Source of the DNA: Palsa-504 sp963835775
GTDB taxonomy: Bacteria; Actinomycetota; Actinomycetes; Streptosporangiales; Streptosporangiaceae
Reading direction: 5' to 3'
Assembly: GCA_963835775.1 (NCBI GenBank)
Contig: CAWIHB010000024.1
Span: 310,001 to 374,000 of the forward strand
Length of the DNA: 64,000 bases
Below, in pieces: positions 24,236 to 33,046 of the stretch; the stretch's first letter is position 1; each line of letters opens with the position of its first letter. Under the pieces are notes generated by a model. The model was not told the DNA's origin. It saw only the letters and a list, made by a program, of their open reading frames with translations, and did not search any database. The translations under genes were made by a program, and so were the position numbers.

Positions 24236-25701
24236 GACGGGTACCCCCAGCGGAGCGGCACGGTAGTGCGGACCTTAGCCGACCGCCCGGCGGCCAGGAC
24301 CTCGATCCAGCTGCCTGACCGCGGCAGCGGGGGCGTCAGCCGCAGGGTGAGTATGTGCTCGCCGCCGTTGTCGTACCAGCCGACCGGGCGGGCGGCGTGC
24401 CACCGGCCGGCGCTGTCGTGGACCCAGATCGACAGCGGGAAAACCATATCCAGACCGAACGCCCCGCCGCCCAGGTTAGGTATCTGGCCTATGGCCAGGG
24501 CGTTTATCCAGGTGCCTGCGTGATCGAAATGGTGCAGCCCGAGCAGCACCAGACGGAACCCGTCCAGCTCGGGCAGGTCGGCGGCCAGGCCGGCGAAGTC
24601 GTCCCTGGCCTGGGCCTGTCCCGGTTTCCTGCGCTGGTAGTAGGCGAGCAGGCTGAGCCACGGTTCGGGCAGCTCCAGGGCGGGCGCCGCGGTGATCCCG
24701 TGCCCCAGGACCCGCAGGCTGGCGCACAGCGTGGCCAGCCGGCCCGGCAGCGGGCTGTCTTCCGGCAGCACCTCCGCCGCCCGCAGCGCGGCGATGACGT
24801 CGCCCAGCCCGCTGGCCAGCCAGGTCAGCGGCCCCGGCGCGTGCGTCGGCAGCACCGGATCGCGCGGCAGGTCCGGCGCCTGCATCAGCAGTCCCTCCGC
24901 CACCTTGGTCAGCAGATGCTCCCCGGACGACAGATCGACCGGGCTGACCTCGGTCTCGGCGGCCGGCGCCGGAGCCTGCAGGTCGACCCGGGTGGCCGTC
25001 TCGCCCGGCGTGGTGACGTCGAGCCAGCGGATGTCGGCCGGCGGGGCCGGGTCCAGGGTCAGGTCACAGGTCGACTCAGGCCGTCCCTTGGTGCTGAACT
25101 GCAGGTCGTAGCGGTTGCCCCGGTCGTCGGCCACCTCGAACTGGTCCACCGGGGGCACGATGTGCCTGCGCGGGCCGAGCGGGTCACGGCCCCGCCAGGT
25201 GGCGACCAGGCGTGCCCCGGTGGCGGTGTGCGCGTAGGACATCAGGTCGAGCTCGCCGCTGATCGCCTGGTCGTGGAACAAGATCATCTGCCCCAGCGGG
25301 ACATAACGGCCCCGGGCCTCCGCAGACCCGGTGACCGAGGCCGGAGCCGGGGCCGGGACCCCCGGCGGCTTGCCCCGGAACGCCCGGGGCCGGAGCAGCG
25401 GGAAGCGCTGGGGAACCGGACCCGAGGGCCATACCGGGTCGGTCAGGCGCGGGCCCGGGCCGGTCTCGGGCACCATCCGCGCGGCCAGGGCCATCTCCAC
25501 GTCGGACAGGATCGTCTCGGCGGTCGCGCCGTCGAGCGCGTTCACGGCGGCCAGCGCCCAGGCCACCCGGGCCACCTTGACCGGGAGCGTGATGAACGGG
25601 GCGTCGGGGGACCTGCGCGCCGGCTGCTGCCGGGTCATCGGGTCGCGCATCTCCGCCTCGGCCAGCAGCCGCAGGAAGGTCTCCGCGCGCTCCCGGTTCA
25701 T
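24232..25701 (-). CDS. Uncharacterised two-part soluble protein
   Basis: A 489-residue protein from ATG 25701. The N-terminal ~75 residues are helical (RAETFLRLLAEAEMRD, ARVAWALAAVNALDGA). A beta-rich domain follows at residues ~130-260, starting YVPLGQMILFHDQAISGELD and including RNRYDLQFSTKG-like strands. A helical middle and a second beta domain follow (residues ~400-489: VFPLSIWVHDSAG, ILTLRLTPPLPRSGSWIEV). No enzyme motif recognised. It begins the operon with the 302-residue protein; the sedolisin remnant upstream on the same strand is 58 bases away. Confidence 0.65.
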   Translation of the reverse strand: MNRERAETFLRLLAEAEMRDPMTRQQPARRSPDAPFITLPVKVARVAWALAAVNALDGATAETILSDVEMALAARMVPETGPGPRLTDPVWPSGPVPQRFPLLRPRAFRGKPPGVPAPAPASVTGSAEARGRYVPLGQMILFHDQAISGELDLMSYAHTATGARLVATWRGRDPLGPRRHIVPPVDQFEVADDRGNRYDLQFSTKGRPESTCDLTLDPAPPADIRWLDVTTPGETATRVDLQAPAPAAETEVSPVDLSSGEHLLTKVAEGLLMQAPDLPRDPVLPTHAPGPLTWLASGLGDVIAALRAAEVLPEDSPLPGRLATLCASLRVLGHGITAAPALELPEPWLSLLAYYQRRKPGQAQARDDFAGLAADLPELDGFRLVLLGLHHFDHAGTWINALAIGQIPNLGGGAFGLDMVFPLSIWVHDSAGRWHAARPVGWYDNGGEHILTLRLTPPLPRSGSWIEVLAAGRSAKVRTTVPLRWGYPS

Positions 25702-25759
25702 GTCCTAAGTGTCGGCTATGGCGGGCCCGTCCCGGACGGGAACCAGGCTGACCCGGGCG

Positions 25760-26995
25760 TTAGCCGGCGAAGTCGCTGGCCAGCTCGGCCAGGTCGGGGT
25801 AGCCCAGCCCGGAGCCGACGTTGAAGACCCGACCGGGCTGGCCGGTGAAGTACAGGTTGTCGTTGCCGGTGCCGGCGGCGGACAGCGGGGTGAACGGCGA
25901 GTCGGGCGAGGCGGCGAAGCGGTAGATGGACGGGTTCCACAGGCCGGTGCGGTGGCCCGCGTCGGCGAACCCGTAGTCGGTGTTCGGCGCCTGGTACACC
26001 ACGATGCTGGCGTCGGGGGCCAGTGCACCGGACTGCTCGACGTCCAGGTCGCTCTCGCCGGAGCCGGCCGTCTCGCTGGGCGCGCCGGGACCGCCGTCCA
26101 CGTTGTCCACCGAGATCCGGTCCGCCGCGGTGGTGATGTGCAGCACGTTGTTCCAGAAGTACTCCGCGGTGGCCGGGTCGAAGCCGGCCAGCGTGACGAT
26201 ACCCAGCGTCTCGCCCTGGCCGCTGATCCCGTCGCGGTACAGCGGGTTCAGGTCGTAGTTGGCGGCGAAGTCGGCCGGCGTCAGGTTGCCGGTGTAGGTG
26301 GCGGTCGGCGCGGGTGAGTTCGAGCTGACCACGCCCTTCGGCGTGTGCGCCGGGTGGGCGGAGAACGGTGCGTAGTTGGTCAGCCCGAGGACGGCCAGCA
26401 CGGCCGGGGCGATGCTGGCCGGCAGGTAAGGCTCCTGCGCGGTGCCGTGCACGTGGGTGGCGGCGACCGGGCCCATGCCGTCGTGCGCCGGGACGGCCGG
26501 GATGTCGTACTGCTGCTGCTGCACGTTCAGCGCGCTGTCGAATTCCCCCGCGGTGCCGCTGGCCACCACGTCGAGATCGTCCGGGTACCTGGTGGTGGCG
26601 ATCCCGTACTGGTTGAGATAGCTTTCCAGGGCCCCGATAGCGGCAGCGGTCTGGCCGTAGCGGCCGGCGAATTGCGCAACCGACAGATCCGGTGCCTGAC
26701 CGAATTCGACGGCGTCTTCCAGGCTGGCCAGATTGCGCCCGCGCAAGACGAACGAGACGGTTTCTCCGGTGTCTGGCGGGGTGGTGCCGAATACGCTCGC
26801 GTTCTTCAGCACGGCCGGGCCGAGGCCCTGCGGCACCGCGACCTCGCCCAGCGGGACGGACGAGGTCGGCGTGGCCGCCGTCGGCCTGGCTGGCAGCGGT
26901 GCCGACATGGCCGTCACCAGCACGCCAGCCGAACCGAGGGTCACAGCGGTGGCCAGGGCGGCGATCCGCCGCCCAGCCGGCTTGCCCAGCTTCAC
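25760..26995 (-). CDS. Sedolisin (peptidase S53) precursor with large internal deletion
   Basis: A 411-residue secreted-protease-like protein. Residues 1-~35 are a signal peptide (KPAGRRIAALATAVTLGSAGVLV core). A pro-kumamolisin activation domain spans ~60-195 (RYGQTAAAIGALESYLNQYG, YPDDLDVVASGT). The catalytic domain starts near NLTPADFAANYDLNPLYR. Glu and Asp of the catalytic set are visible in GESDLDVEQ. After YQAPNTDYGFADA the sequence jumps to GLWNPSIYRF and the C-terminal tail, without the ~100 or more residues that carry the oxyanion Asp and the SGTSxxxP nucleophile Ser. The ORF is intact but cannot be a normal peptidase. Confidence 0.85.
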   Translation of the reverse strand: MKLGKPAGRRIAALATAVTLGSAGVLVTAMSAPLPARPTAATPTSSVPLGEVAVPQGLGPAVLKNASVFGTTPPDTGETVSFVLRGRNLASLEDAVEFGQAPDLSVAQFAGRYGQTAAAIGALESYLNQYGIATTRYPDDLDVVASGTAGEFDSALNVQQQQYDIPAVPAHDGMGPVAATHVHGTAQEPYLPASIAPAVLAVLGLTNYAPFSAHPAHTPKGVVSSNSPAPTATYTGNLTPADFAANYDLNPLYRDGISGQGETLGIVTLAGFDPATAEYFWNNVLHITTAADRISVDNVDGGPGAPSETAGSGESDLDVEQSGALAPDASIVVYQAPNTDYGFADAGHRTGLWNPSIYRFAASPDSPFTPLSAAGTGNDNLYFTGQPGRVFNVGSGLGYPDLAELASDFAG

Positions 26996-27232
26996 TCCGC
27001 GGTCTCCTTAAGTCCGGAAATGCGGGGACCGCGACCGCTGATGAGCAAAAGCGCGATATTCAACTGGTATTCAGCTGCCCCCGCAACTGTGCGACCGATG
27101 ATAGAAGCGCGGCATATCGATATACCGCCCAGCCACGCGGCAGGTTTCGGCGCGGTATAACCACAAGACAGTAAACAATTGGTAACGGCGCCTTTGCCCG
27201 GGCGGCACATTACGGCGCAAACCGCTTTATCT

Positions 27233-28030
27233 TTACAGCGCAAGACTCCCGTTACTCAGCTGAGTCAGCACGTCGTCGTGCAGGTGGCCGTTGGTGCACA
27301 CCACGCTGCCGCCGTCGGGCCTGGCCTCGCCCTCCAGCGAGGTAAACCGCCCGCCCGCCTCGGTCACGATGACCTGGAGCGCGGCCAGGTCCCACAGCGA
27401 CACCTCGGGTTCTGCGGAGACGTCGCAGGCGCCCTCGGCGACCAGCATGTGCGACCAGAAATCCCCGAACGCCCGGGTCCGCCACACCGACCGGGTCAGG
27501 CCGAGGAAGTTGTCGAGCAGCCCGCGCTCGGCCCAGCCGCCCAGCCCCGAATAGGACAGGGACGCGTCGCCCAGCTTGGTCACCCCGGACACCCGGCACG
27601 GCGACGCCTTGGTCAGGCTGCGCCCGGTCCACGCCCCGCCGCCCAGCGCGGCCCACCAGCGCCGGCTCAGGGCCGGCGCCGACACCACGCCGACCACCAC
27701 GTCCGCCCCGTCCATCAGCCCGATCAGCGTGGCCCAGACCGGGACGCCGCGGACGTAGTTCTTGGTCCCGTCGATCGGGTCAAGCACCCAGCAGCGCGGC
27801 CCGAAGCCGGCCCGGCCGAGTTCCTCGCCGAGCACCGCGTCCCGCGGCCGGGACCGGCGCAGCATATTACGCACCGACTCCTCGGCCGCCCGGTCGGCAT
27901 CGGTCACCGGGGTGAGATCGGGCTTGGTCTCGATCCGCAGGTCGAGGGCCCGGAACCGCCGGGTGGTGATGTCGTCGGCGGCGTCAGCGAGGACGTGCGC
28001 GAAGCGCAGGTCGTCGTCGTAACGGGCCAC
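27233..28030 (-). CDS. hisN: Histidinol-phosphatase, inositol monophosphatase family
   Basis: A 265-residue member of the IMPase superfamily, which dephosphorylates histidinol phosphate in histidine synthesis in actinobacteria. Metal-binding motifs: LGEEL (Glu-Glu), WVLDPIDGTKNYVRG (the DPIDGT signature) and EVSLWDLAALQVIVTEAGG (C-terminal WDxAA). GTG start at 28030 gives the expected length (~265). Annotation as an inositol monophosphatase would also be defensible; the N-terminal FAHVLADAADDITTRRF matches HisN-type proteins better. It is divergent from the DUF2087 gene. Confidence 0.88.
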   Translation of the reverse strand: MARYDDDLRFAHVLADAADDITTRRFRALDLRIETKPDLTPVTDADRAAEESVRNMLRRSRPRDAVLGEELGRAGFGPRCWVLDPIDGTKNYVRGVPVWATLIGLMDGADVVVGVVSAPALSRRWWAALGGGAWTGRSLTKASPCRVSGVTKLGDASLSYSGLGGWAERGLLDNFLGLTRSVWRTRAFGDFWSHMLVAEGACDVSAEPEVSLWDLAALQVIVTEAGGRFTSLEGEARPDGGSVVCTNGHLHDDVLTQLSNGSLAL

Positions 28031-28192
28031 CCGCGAAACGGTACCGTCTGGACATCTGGCTGGCCAGCGCGGGTGGCGTCGTACCTCGCCGTGTCGGCCG
28101 CGCGGGCCGACCCCGGACGGGATAACCCCGGGGACGCCGGACGGGAAATTGCCTGGCCTGCCCCGCCCTGGCGTGGGTATGAAGGACAGGTG

Positions 28193-28486
28193 ATGGAGCA
28201 CGACCGTGACGGCGTTCTCGCCGACCCGCCTGATCAGCTGCGGGCCTTCATCCGCGACGGCCGGATCACCGCGGTGCCGGCCAAGCGCACCCGGCGGCGG
28301 CTGCTGCTCGACCAGGTGGCGCAGGCCTTCGAGCCCGGGTGCCAGTATCCCGAGTCGGCGGTCGACGAGATCCTCAAGGCCATCTTCGATGACCACTGCG
28401 CCCTGCGCCGCTACCTGGTCGACGAGTCGTTCCTGTCCCGGACGGACGCGGGCGTCTACTGGCGAGCCGGCGGCACGGTCAGCTAG
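28193..28486 (+). CDS. DUF2087 domain protein
   Basis: A 97-residue protein from ATG 28193 with AGGACAGG just upstream. It contains the DUF2087 core: AVPAKRTRRRLLLDQVAQAFEPG, YPESAVDEILKAIFDDHCAL, RRYLVDESFLSRTDAGVYWR. Such domains occur alone or fused to regulators and resemble a small winged-helix/DNA-binding unit. Function unknown. It stands alone between hisN (divergent) and rsgA (convergent). Confidence 0.85.
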   Translation: MEHDRDGVLADPPDQLRAFIRDGRITAVPAKRTRRRLLLDQVAQAFEPGCQYPESAVDEILKAIFDDHCALRRYLVDESFLSRTDAGVYWRAGGTVS

Positions 28487-28529
28487 AACCGTTCGTCTGG
28501 CTGACCCAGGACTTCTCCAACTAGTGGCG

Positions 28530-29519
28530 CTAGTCGGTGCCCTCCTGGCTGCGCAGCAGCCGGCGCAGAGAGTCCAGCCGCGCCTCCGCATGGTGCTCGC
28601 GGGCCCAGTCGTCCAGGGCGCAGCCGGGGGAGAGGTGATCGCAGCCGGACGGGCACCCCGCCGTGCCCTCGGCCAGGTCGCCGAAGGCCTCCAACACCCG
28701 CTCGGCGCTCACGTGGCCCAGCCCGAACCCCCGCAGTCCCGGCGTGTCGATGAGCCAGCCGTCACCCAGCGGCAGCGCCACCACGGATGACGAGGTGTGC
28801 CGGCCCCGGCCGGTCACCGGGTTGACCCGGCCCGTCGTCCGGTCCGCCGCCGGGACCAGGGTGTTCACCAGCGTGGACTTGCCCACGCCGGACTGGCCGA
28901 TGAGCACGCTGATCCGCCCGGTCAGCACGTTCCGCACCCGGGACAGGGTGCGCGGCGGCAGCGGCCGCCTGGTGGTCAGCGTGGGCAGGCCCAGCGGAGC
29001 GTAAAGGGCGCGGATCTTGCTCGGCGAGCCCAGGTCGGCCTTGGTCAGCAGGAGCAGCGGGTCAAGCCCGGCGTCGTACGCGGCGACCAGGCAGCGGTCC
29101 ACGAAGCGGAGCCTGGGTGGTGGCTGGGCCAGGGCGCAGACGATCACCAATTGGTCGGCGTTGGCCACGATGATGCGCTCGGCCGGGTCGGTGTCGTCCG
29201 GGGAGCGGCGCAGCGCGCTGGTCCGCGGCTCGACCCGGACGATCCGGGCCAGCGTTCCCTCAGCGCCCGAGACATCGCCCGCCAGGGCCACCCGGTCACC
29301 GACGACCACCGAGCCCTTGCCCAGCTCACGCGCCTTCATGGCCACCACCAGCCTGCCGTCGGCCATGCACCCGTACCGGCCCCGGTCCACACTGGTCACG
29401 AAGCCCTGGATCGCGCTCGAATGCTCGGGCCGCCGCCTGGTCCGCGGCCGGGAACCGCGTCCCGGGCGGACCCGGACGTCGTCCTCGTCGAGCCGCGTGT
29501 AGCCGGACCGCGGGCTCAG
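28530..29519 (-). CDS. rsgA: Ribosome small-subunit GTPase RsgA
   Basis: A circularly permuted GTPase that checks 30S subunit maturation. An OB-fold N-terminus precedes G4 (LLTKADL), G1 (GQSGVGKSTLVN), G2 (GRGRHTSSSV) and G3 (LIDTPGLR). The zinc site is CPSGCDHLSPGC near the C-terminus. The conserved N-terminal region (RLDEDDVRVRPGRGSRPR) lies upstream of the first usual start codon, GTG 29399. The only plausible initiation site covering it is CTG at 29519, overlapping the aroA stop as CTGA. I give that extent (329 residues) with the GTG form (289-290 residues) as alternative. It is co-transcribed with aroA, as in M. tuberculosis. Confidence 0.88.
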   Translation of the reverse strand: MSPRSGYTRLDEDDVRVRPGRGSRPRTRRRPEHSSAIQGFVTSVDRGRYGCMADGRLVVAMKARELGKGSVVVGDRVALAGDVSGAEGTLARIVRVEPRTSALRRSPDDTDPAERIIVANADQLVIVCALAQPPPRLRFVDRCLVAAYDAGLDPLLLLTKADLGSPSKIRALYAPLGLPTLTTRRPLPPRTLSRVRNVLTGRISVLIGQSGVGKSTLVNTLVPAADRTTGRVNPVTGRGRHTSSSVVALPLGDGWLIDTPGLRGFGLGHVSAERVLEAFGDLAEGTAGCPSGCDHLSPGCALDDWAREHHAEARLDSLRRLLRSQEGTD

Positions 29520-30865
29520 GGCTGCGGCCCCGTCTCGTCCTGCTGGCCTAGCATCTGGCCCCAGACCGTGGTGAACCCGGGAAACGTCTTGGCCACGGTC
29601 TGCGCGTTGGCCACCCGCAGGCCCGGCACGGCCAGGCCGAGCACGGCGGCCGCCATCACCATCCGGTGATCGTCGTAGCTGCCGAACGGCCGGCCCGCGG
29701 CCCCGGCCCGCAGCCGCCGGGGTGTGATCTGCAGTCCGTCGGGCCGTTCGGTGATGTCGCCGCCCAGGGCGTTGATCTCCTTGGCCAGCGCGGCCAGCCG
29801 GTCGGTCTCGTGGCCGCGGGTGTGCGCCAGCCCGGTGAACGTCGACGGCGATCCGGCCAGCGCCGCCGCCGCGGTCAGCACCGGCGCCAGTTCGGCCACG
29901 TCACGCAGGTCCGCGGTGATGCCGCGGATCGTGCCGGTGCCCGAGATGGTCAGGCCGTCCGCGCTGACCTCGCACCGCGCGCCCATCCGGGCCAGCACGT
30001 CCAGGATCGGCCCGGCGGCCTGCAGGCTGTCCCGCGGCCAGCCGGGCACGGTGATGGTCCCCCCGGTGACCAGCGCCGCGGCCAGGAACGGGCCGGCGTT
30101 GGACAGGTCCGGTTCCACCGTGACCGAACCCAGGTCCAGCGGCCCCGGCCGGACCCGCCAGGCCTCCGGCCGCGCGGCGGCGCCCGCCGCGCCCAGCTCG
30201 GTCACCTCGGCGCCCGCGGCCCGCAGCATCCGGACGGTCATGGCGATGTGCGGAGCCGACGGCACCGGCGGCCCCTCGTGCCGGATCTCGACGCCCGCGG
30301 CGAACCGCGGCGCGGCCAGCAGCAGCCCCGAGACCAGCTGCGAGGAGCTCGATGCGTCCAGGGTGACGGCGCCGCCCCGGACCGAGCCGTGGCCGCGCAC
30401 GGTGAACGGGATCGCGCCGCGCCCGCCGTCGTCGATGTCCGCGCCGAGTTCGGCCAGCGCAGCGAGGATCGGGCCGACCGGGCGCTGCCTGGCCCGCGCG
30501 TCCCCGTCGAACTCGACGGCCGCCGAGGTCAGCGCGGCCACCGCGGGCAGGAACCGCATGACCGTGCCCGCGTTGCCCACGTCCACGCCGACCCGGGCGC
30601 CGGCTGGCGGCTGCCCGGGCGTGACCGCCCAGCTCGTCGCGGATTCGGTGATCTGGCTGCCCATCGCGCGCAGCGCCGCCGCCGCCAGCAGGGTGTCCCT
30701 GGCCTGCAGCGGGTTCGCGATCCTGGCTGGCCGGCCGGACAAGGCGGCCAGGACCAGGGCCCGGTTGGTGATGGATTTCGACGCGGGCAGCACGATGCGG
30801 GCGCTGGCCGGGCCGGCGGCGGCGGGCACGGACCAGGTCCGGTCGGTGTCCTCGTCAGGGTGCAT
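29516..30865 (-). CDS. aroA: 3-phosphoshikimate 1-carboxyvinyltransferase (EPSP synthase)
   Basis: A 449-residue EPSP synthase of the shikimate pathway, joining PEP to shikimate-3-phosphate. Motifs: LPASKSITNRALVLAAL (substrate-binding Lys-Ser), DVGNAGTVMRFL (the usual LGNAGTAMR), RQRPVGPILAAL (RPM/RP loop), SSSSQLVSGLLLAAP, and SYDDHRMVMAAAV (DHR). ATG 30865 opens MHPDEDTDRTW; the longer frame to 31057 runs into the SRAP gene. A perfect inverted repeat lies in the divergent promoter region with the SRAP gene. Confidence 0.95.
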   Translation of the reverse strand: MHPDEDTDRTWSVPAAAGPASARIVLPASKSITNRALVLAALSGRPARIANPLQARDTLLAAAALRAMGSQITESATSWAVTPGQPPAGARVGVDVGNAGTVMRFLPAVAALTSAAVEFDGDARARQRPVGPILAALAELGADIDDGGRGAIPFTVRGHGSVRGGAVTLDASSSSQLVSGLLLAAPRFAAGVEIRHEGPPVPSAPHIAMTVRMLRAAGAEVTELGAAGAAARPEAWRVRPGPLDLGSVTVEPDLSNAGPFLAAALVTGGTITVPGWPRDSLQAAGPILDVLARMGARCEVSADGLTISGTGTIRGITADLRDVAELAPVLTAAAALAGSPSTFTGLAHTRGHETDRLAALAKEINALGGDITERPDGLQITPRRLRAGAAGRPFGSYDDHRMVMAAAVLGLAVPGLRVANAQTVAKTFPGFTTVWGQMLGQQDETGPQP

Positions 30866-30919
30866 ACGGTTGAGGGTAGTGGGTTGGCCCGCGGGACGAC
30901 CGTCCCGGCGGGTTTGGCG

Positions 30920-30955
30920 AGCCTGGATTGTGGTTATGAAACGCCAATCCAGGCT
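30920..30955. promoter_or_regulatory. Perfect 11-bp inverted repeat in the aroA/SRAP divergent region
   Basis: AGCCTGGATTG (30920-30930) and CAATCCAGGCT (30945-30955) are exact reverse complements separated by 14 bases. The centre lies ~73 bases upstream of aroA and ~61 bases upstream of the SRAP gene. Operator or cruciform/hairpin; no regulator is recognised from the sequence. Confidence 0.6.
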
Positions 30956-30998
30956 TAACGGGACGTGTCCTGATTGTGTGCAGTTAAGGAAGATCTTC

Positions 30999-31793
30999 AT
31001 GTGCGGTCGTTTCGTGTCGGCGCGCAAGCGCCTCGAACTCCTCGAGGAGTTCGGCATCGAGCGTGACCGCGCGGCCGACGGACCCGACTCCGAGCCTGAT
31101 CCGGACTACAACGTGGCCCCGACCAAGCGGGTTTTCGCGGTCGTGGAGCGGCGCGGCCAGGACGACGAACCGTCCGCTCGCGAACTGCGTGTGCTGCGCT
31201 GGGGCCTGGTTCCGTTCTGGGCCAAGGACGCCTCCGGGGGCGGCAGGCTGATCAACGCCCGCGCCGAGACGGTCGCCGTCAAGCCGGCCTTCCGGCGGGC
31301 CTTCGCCAAGCGCCGCTGCATCCTCCCGGCCGACGGCTACTACGAATGGATGCCCCTAACGGACTCCGGTAAGCAGCGCAAGCAGCCCTATTTCATCTAC
31401 CGCCAGGACGGTGGTGCCCTGGCCTTCGCCGGAGTCTACGAACTCTGGCGGGACGAGGCCCTGCCCACCGATCACGAGCGCGCCTGGCTGTGGACGGCCG
31501 CGATTATCACGACCCAGGCGACCGACGATGTCGGCCAGATCCACGATCGCATGCCCATGGTGATCACACCCGATCACTGGGCGGACTGGCTCAATCCGGA
31601 CCACTCCGAACCTGGCCAGCTGCAAGCGACGATGCTGCCCGCCATGGCCGGCGGCCTCACGTCGCACCCCGTATCAACGGCTGTCAATTACGTGCGGAAC
31701 AACGGACCCGAGCTCATCGCGCCGATACCGGCGGACGGCGACGGTCCGGCGGCTTCCGCCGGCGAGAAGCGGCCACCCGGCGAGTTGTTCTGA
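30999..31793 (+). CDS. SRAP-domain protein (YedK/HMCES): abasic-site DNA-protein crosslinker
   Basis: A 264-residue SOS-response-associated peptidase (SRAP) protein. It forms a stable thiazolidine crosslink with abasic sites in single-stranded DNA through Cys2. MCGRF begins the protein, so Cys2 is exposed after Met removal. Other active-site residues are visible: Asn in LINARAET, Glu in DGYYEW, and His in IHDRMPMVI. Normal length for a bacterial SRAP with a short disordered C-terminal tail. ATG 30999 with AAGGAAG upstream. It is divergent from aroA, as in M. tuberculosis Rv3226c-Rv3227. Confidence 0.93.
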   Translation: MCGRFVSARKRLELLEEFGIERDRAADGPDSEPDPDYNVAPTKRVFAVVERRGQDDEPSARELRVLRWGLVPFWAKDASGGGRLINARAETVAVKPAFRRAFAKRRCILPADGYYEWMPLTDSGKQRKQPYFIYRQDGGALAFAGVYELWRDEALPTDHERAWLWTAAIITTQATDDVGQIHDRMPMVITPDHWADWLNPDHSEPGQLQATMLPAMAGGLTSHPVSTAVNYVRNNGPELIAPIPADGDGPAASAGEKRPPGELF

Positions 31794-31866
31794 GCCCGCG
31801 GCACGCAGCGCGGGCTCAACCGAGCTTGGGCTGCGTTTTGGATGCGGGCGGAAGGCGAGGACACCA

Positions 31867-32217
31867 GTGGAGACTACCGTCGCCCGGAAGCGCCTGGAGG
31901 AGATGCGCGACGAGCTGGACCGGTCGATATCGATCCTGCAAGGCGAGCGGCCCGCGCCGCTGGCCGGAGCGGGGTATCCGCACGACCCGGCCGACGCGGG
32001 CTCCAGCCTGTCCGAGACCGACCGCACCGAGGCGGTCCTGCTTTCGGCCCGCAGCCAGCGGGACGAGGTACTGGCCGCGCTGGCCCGCGTCGACTCCAGC
32101 AGCTACGGGCGCTGCGTCGACTGCGAGCAGGAGATTCCCGAAGGCCGGCTCGAGGCCCGGCCCGAGGCGGCTCGCTGCGTCAGCTGCCAGGCCAAGTACG
32201 CCCGTCGCCACCGCTAG
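31867..32217 (+). CDS. TraR/DksA-family zinc-finger protein
   Basis: A 116-residue protein: an N-terminal coiled-coil hairpin (ARKRLEEMRDELDRSISIL, then SQRDEVLAALARV) and a C-terminal zinc finger, CVDCEQEI then RCVSCQAKY (Cys-x2-Cys, x17, Cys-x2-Cys). DksA-like proteins act through the RNA polymerase secondary channel or, in small actinobacterial members, have unknown targets. GTG 31867. The 3' end overlaps the convergent methyltransferase gene by 38 bases. Confidence 0.9.
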   Translation: METTVARKRLEEMRDELDRSISILQGERPAPLAGAGYPHDPADAGSSLSETDRTEAVLLSARSQRDEVLAALARVDSSSYGRCVDCEQEIPEGRLEARPEAARCVSCQAKYARRHR

Positions 32218-33046
32218 CCTGCCATCCGCCGCTGGCCCGCCGCTTGCGCGGCTTGCGGGCCGATATCAGCAGCTCCGCGCCCAGTGACTCATCCGGCCTG
32301 GCGGCCAGCTCGGCCCGGACCAGCTCAGGCAGGCTGGCCGGATCATGCCGCAGCACCCGGGCCACCATCGACTGGGACAGCACGGTGCGTGACCGGATCC
32401 AGTTCACCGCCAGCCCGGCCCCGGTGAACAGCTCGCGGGCCTGGTCCGGGCTGTAGCACCGGGTGATCGTCCCGTCCGGCCAGGGCACCAATACCACCTC
32501 GGCGTGCGGCAAGTCAGCCAGCTGGGCCCAGTGATGCTGGTCGGCCAGCACCGCCATGCCCCGCACCAGCGAGTCGACGCAGGCCAGCACCCGCCCGTCG
32601 GGGCGCAGCACGCGCGCGATCTCGGCGATCATGGCCTCGGCGGCCAGGTACGTGGACAGGGCCCCGTCGTCGGCGATGACGCCGTCCGCGCAGCCGTCGG
32701 CCAGGCACGCCAGCCGTGTGGAGTCGGCCACCAGCCGGAAGATCCGTCCCGGCCGGCCCGGCCGGGCCCGCTGCGCGGGTCCGCTCCGCCTGACCCGCCG
32801 CCCGTCCTGGCCCGCGCGGGCGCCCGGCTCGGGCGCCGCGCCGTCGAAGATGCGCAGCACGGTGTGCCCGGCCTGCGCGGCGAGTTCCGCGCCCGCCGCC
32901 CGCGGTCCGGACACGTCGACCAGCAGCTGCCGCCCGGGGGTCAGCCAGGCGGCCAGTTGCGCCCGGGTAACCGCCGCGTGGAAGAGCCAATAGCCCGACA
33001 GGTGATCAGTATCCGGCGCGGTGATGGCGCTGGCCGCATGACGCAC
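32180..33046 (-). CDS. Class I SAM-dependent methyltransferase-like protein
   Basis: A 288-residue Rossmann-like protein. LLVDVSGPRAAGAELAAQAG resembles motif I but lacks the usual GxGxG. GVIADDGALSTYL corresponds to motif II/III, and MIAEIARVLRPDGRVLACVD is the characteristic post-motif III strand of methyltransferases. The C-terminal tail is basic (ARKPRKRRASGG). The target is unknown. ATG 33046; divergent from the sigR promoter region. Confidence 0.75.
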   Translation of the reverse strand: MRHAASAITAPDTDHLSGYWLFHAAVTRAQLAAWLTPGRQLLVDVSGPRAAGAELAAQAGHTVLRIFDGAAPEPGARAGQDGRRVRRSGPAQRARPGRPGRIFRLVADSTRLACLADGCADGVIADDGALSTYLAAEAMIAEIARVLRPDGRVLACVDSLVRGMAVLADQHHWAQLADLPHAEVVLVPWPDGTITRCYSPDQARELFTGAGLAVNWIRSRTVLSQSMVARVLRHDPASLPELVRAELAARPDESLGAELLISARKPRKRRASGGWQASGGDGRTWPGS

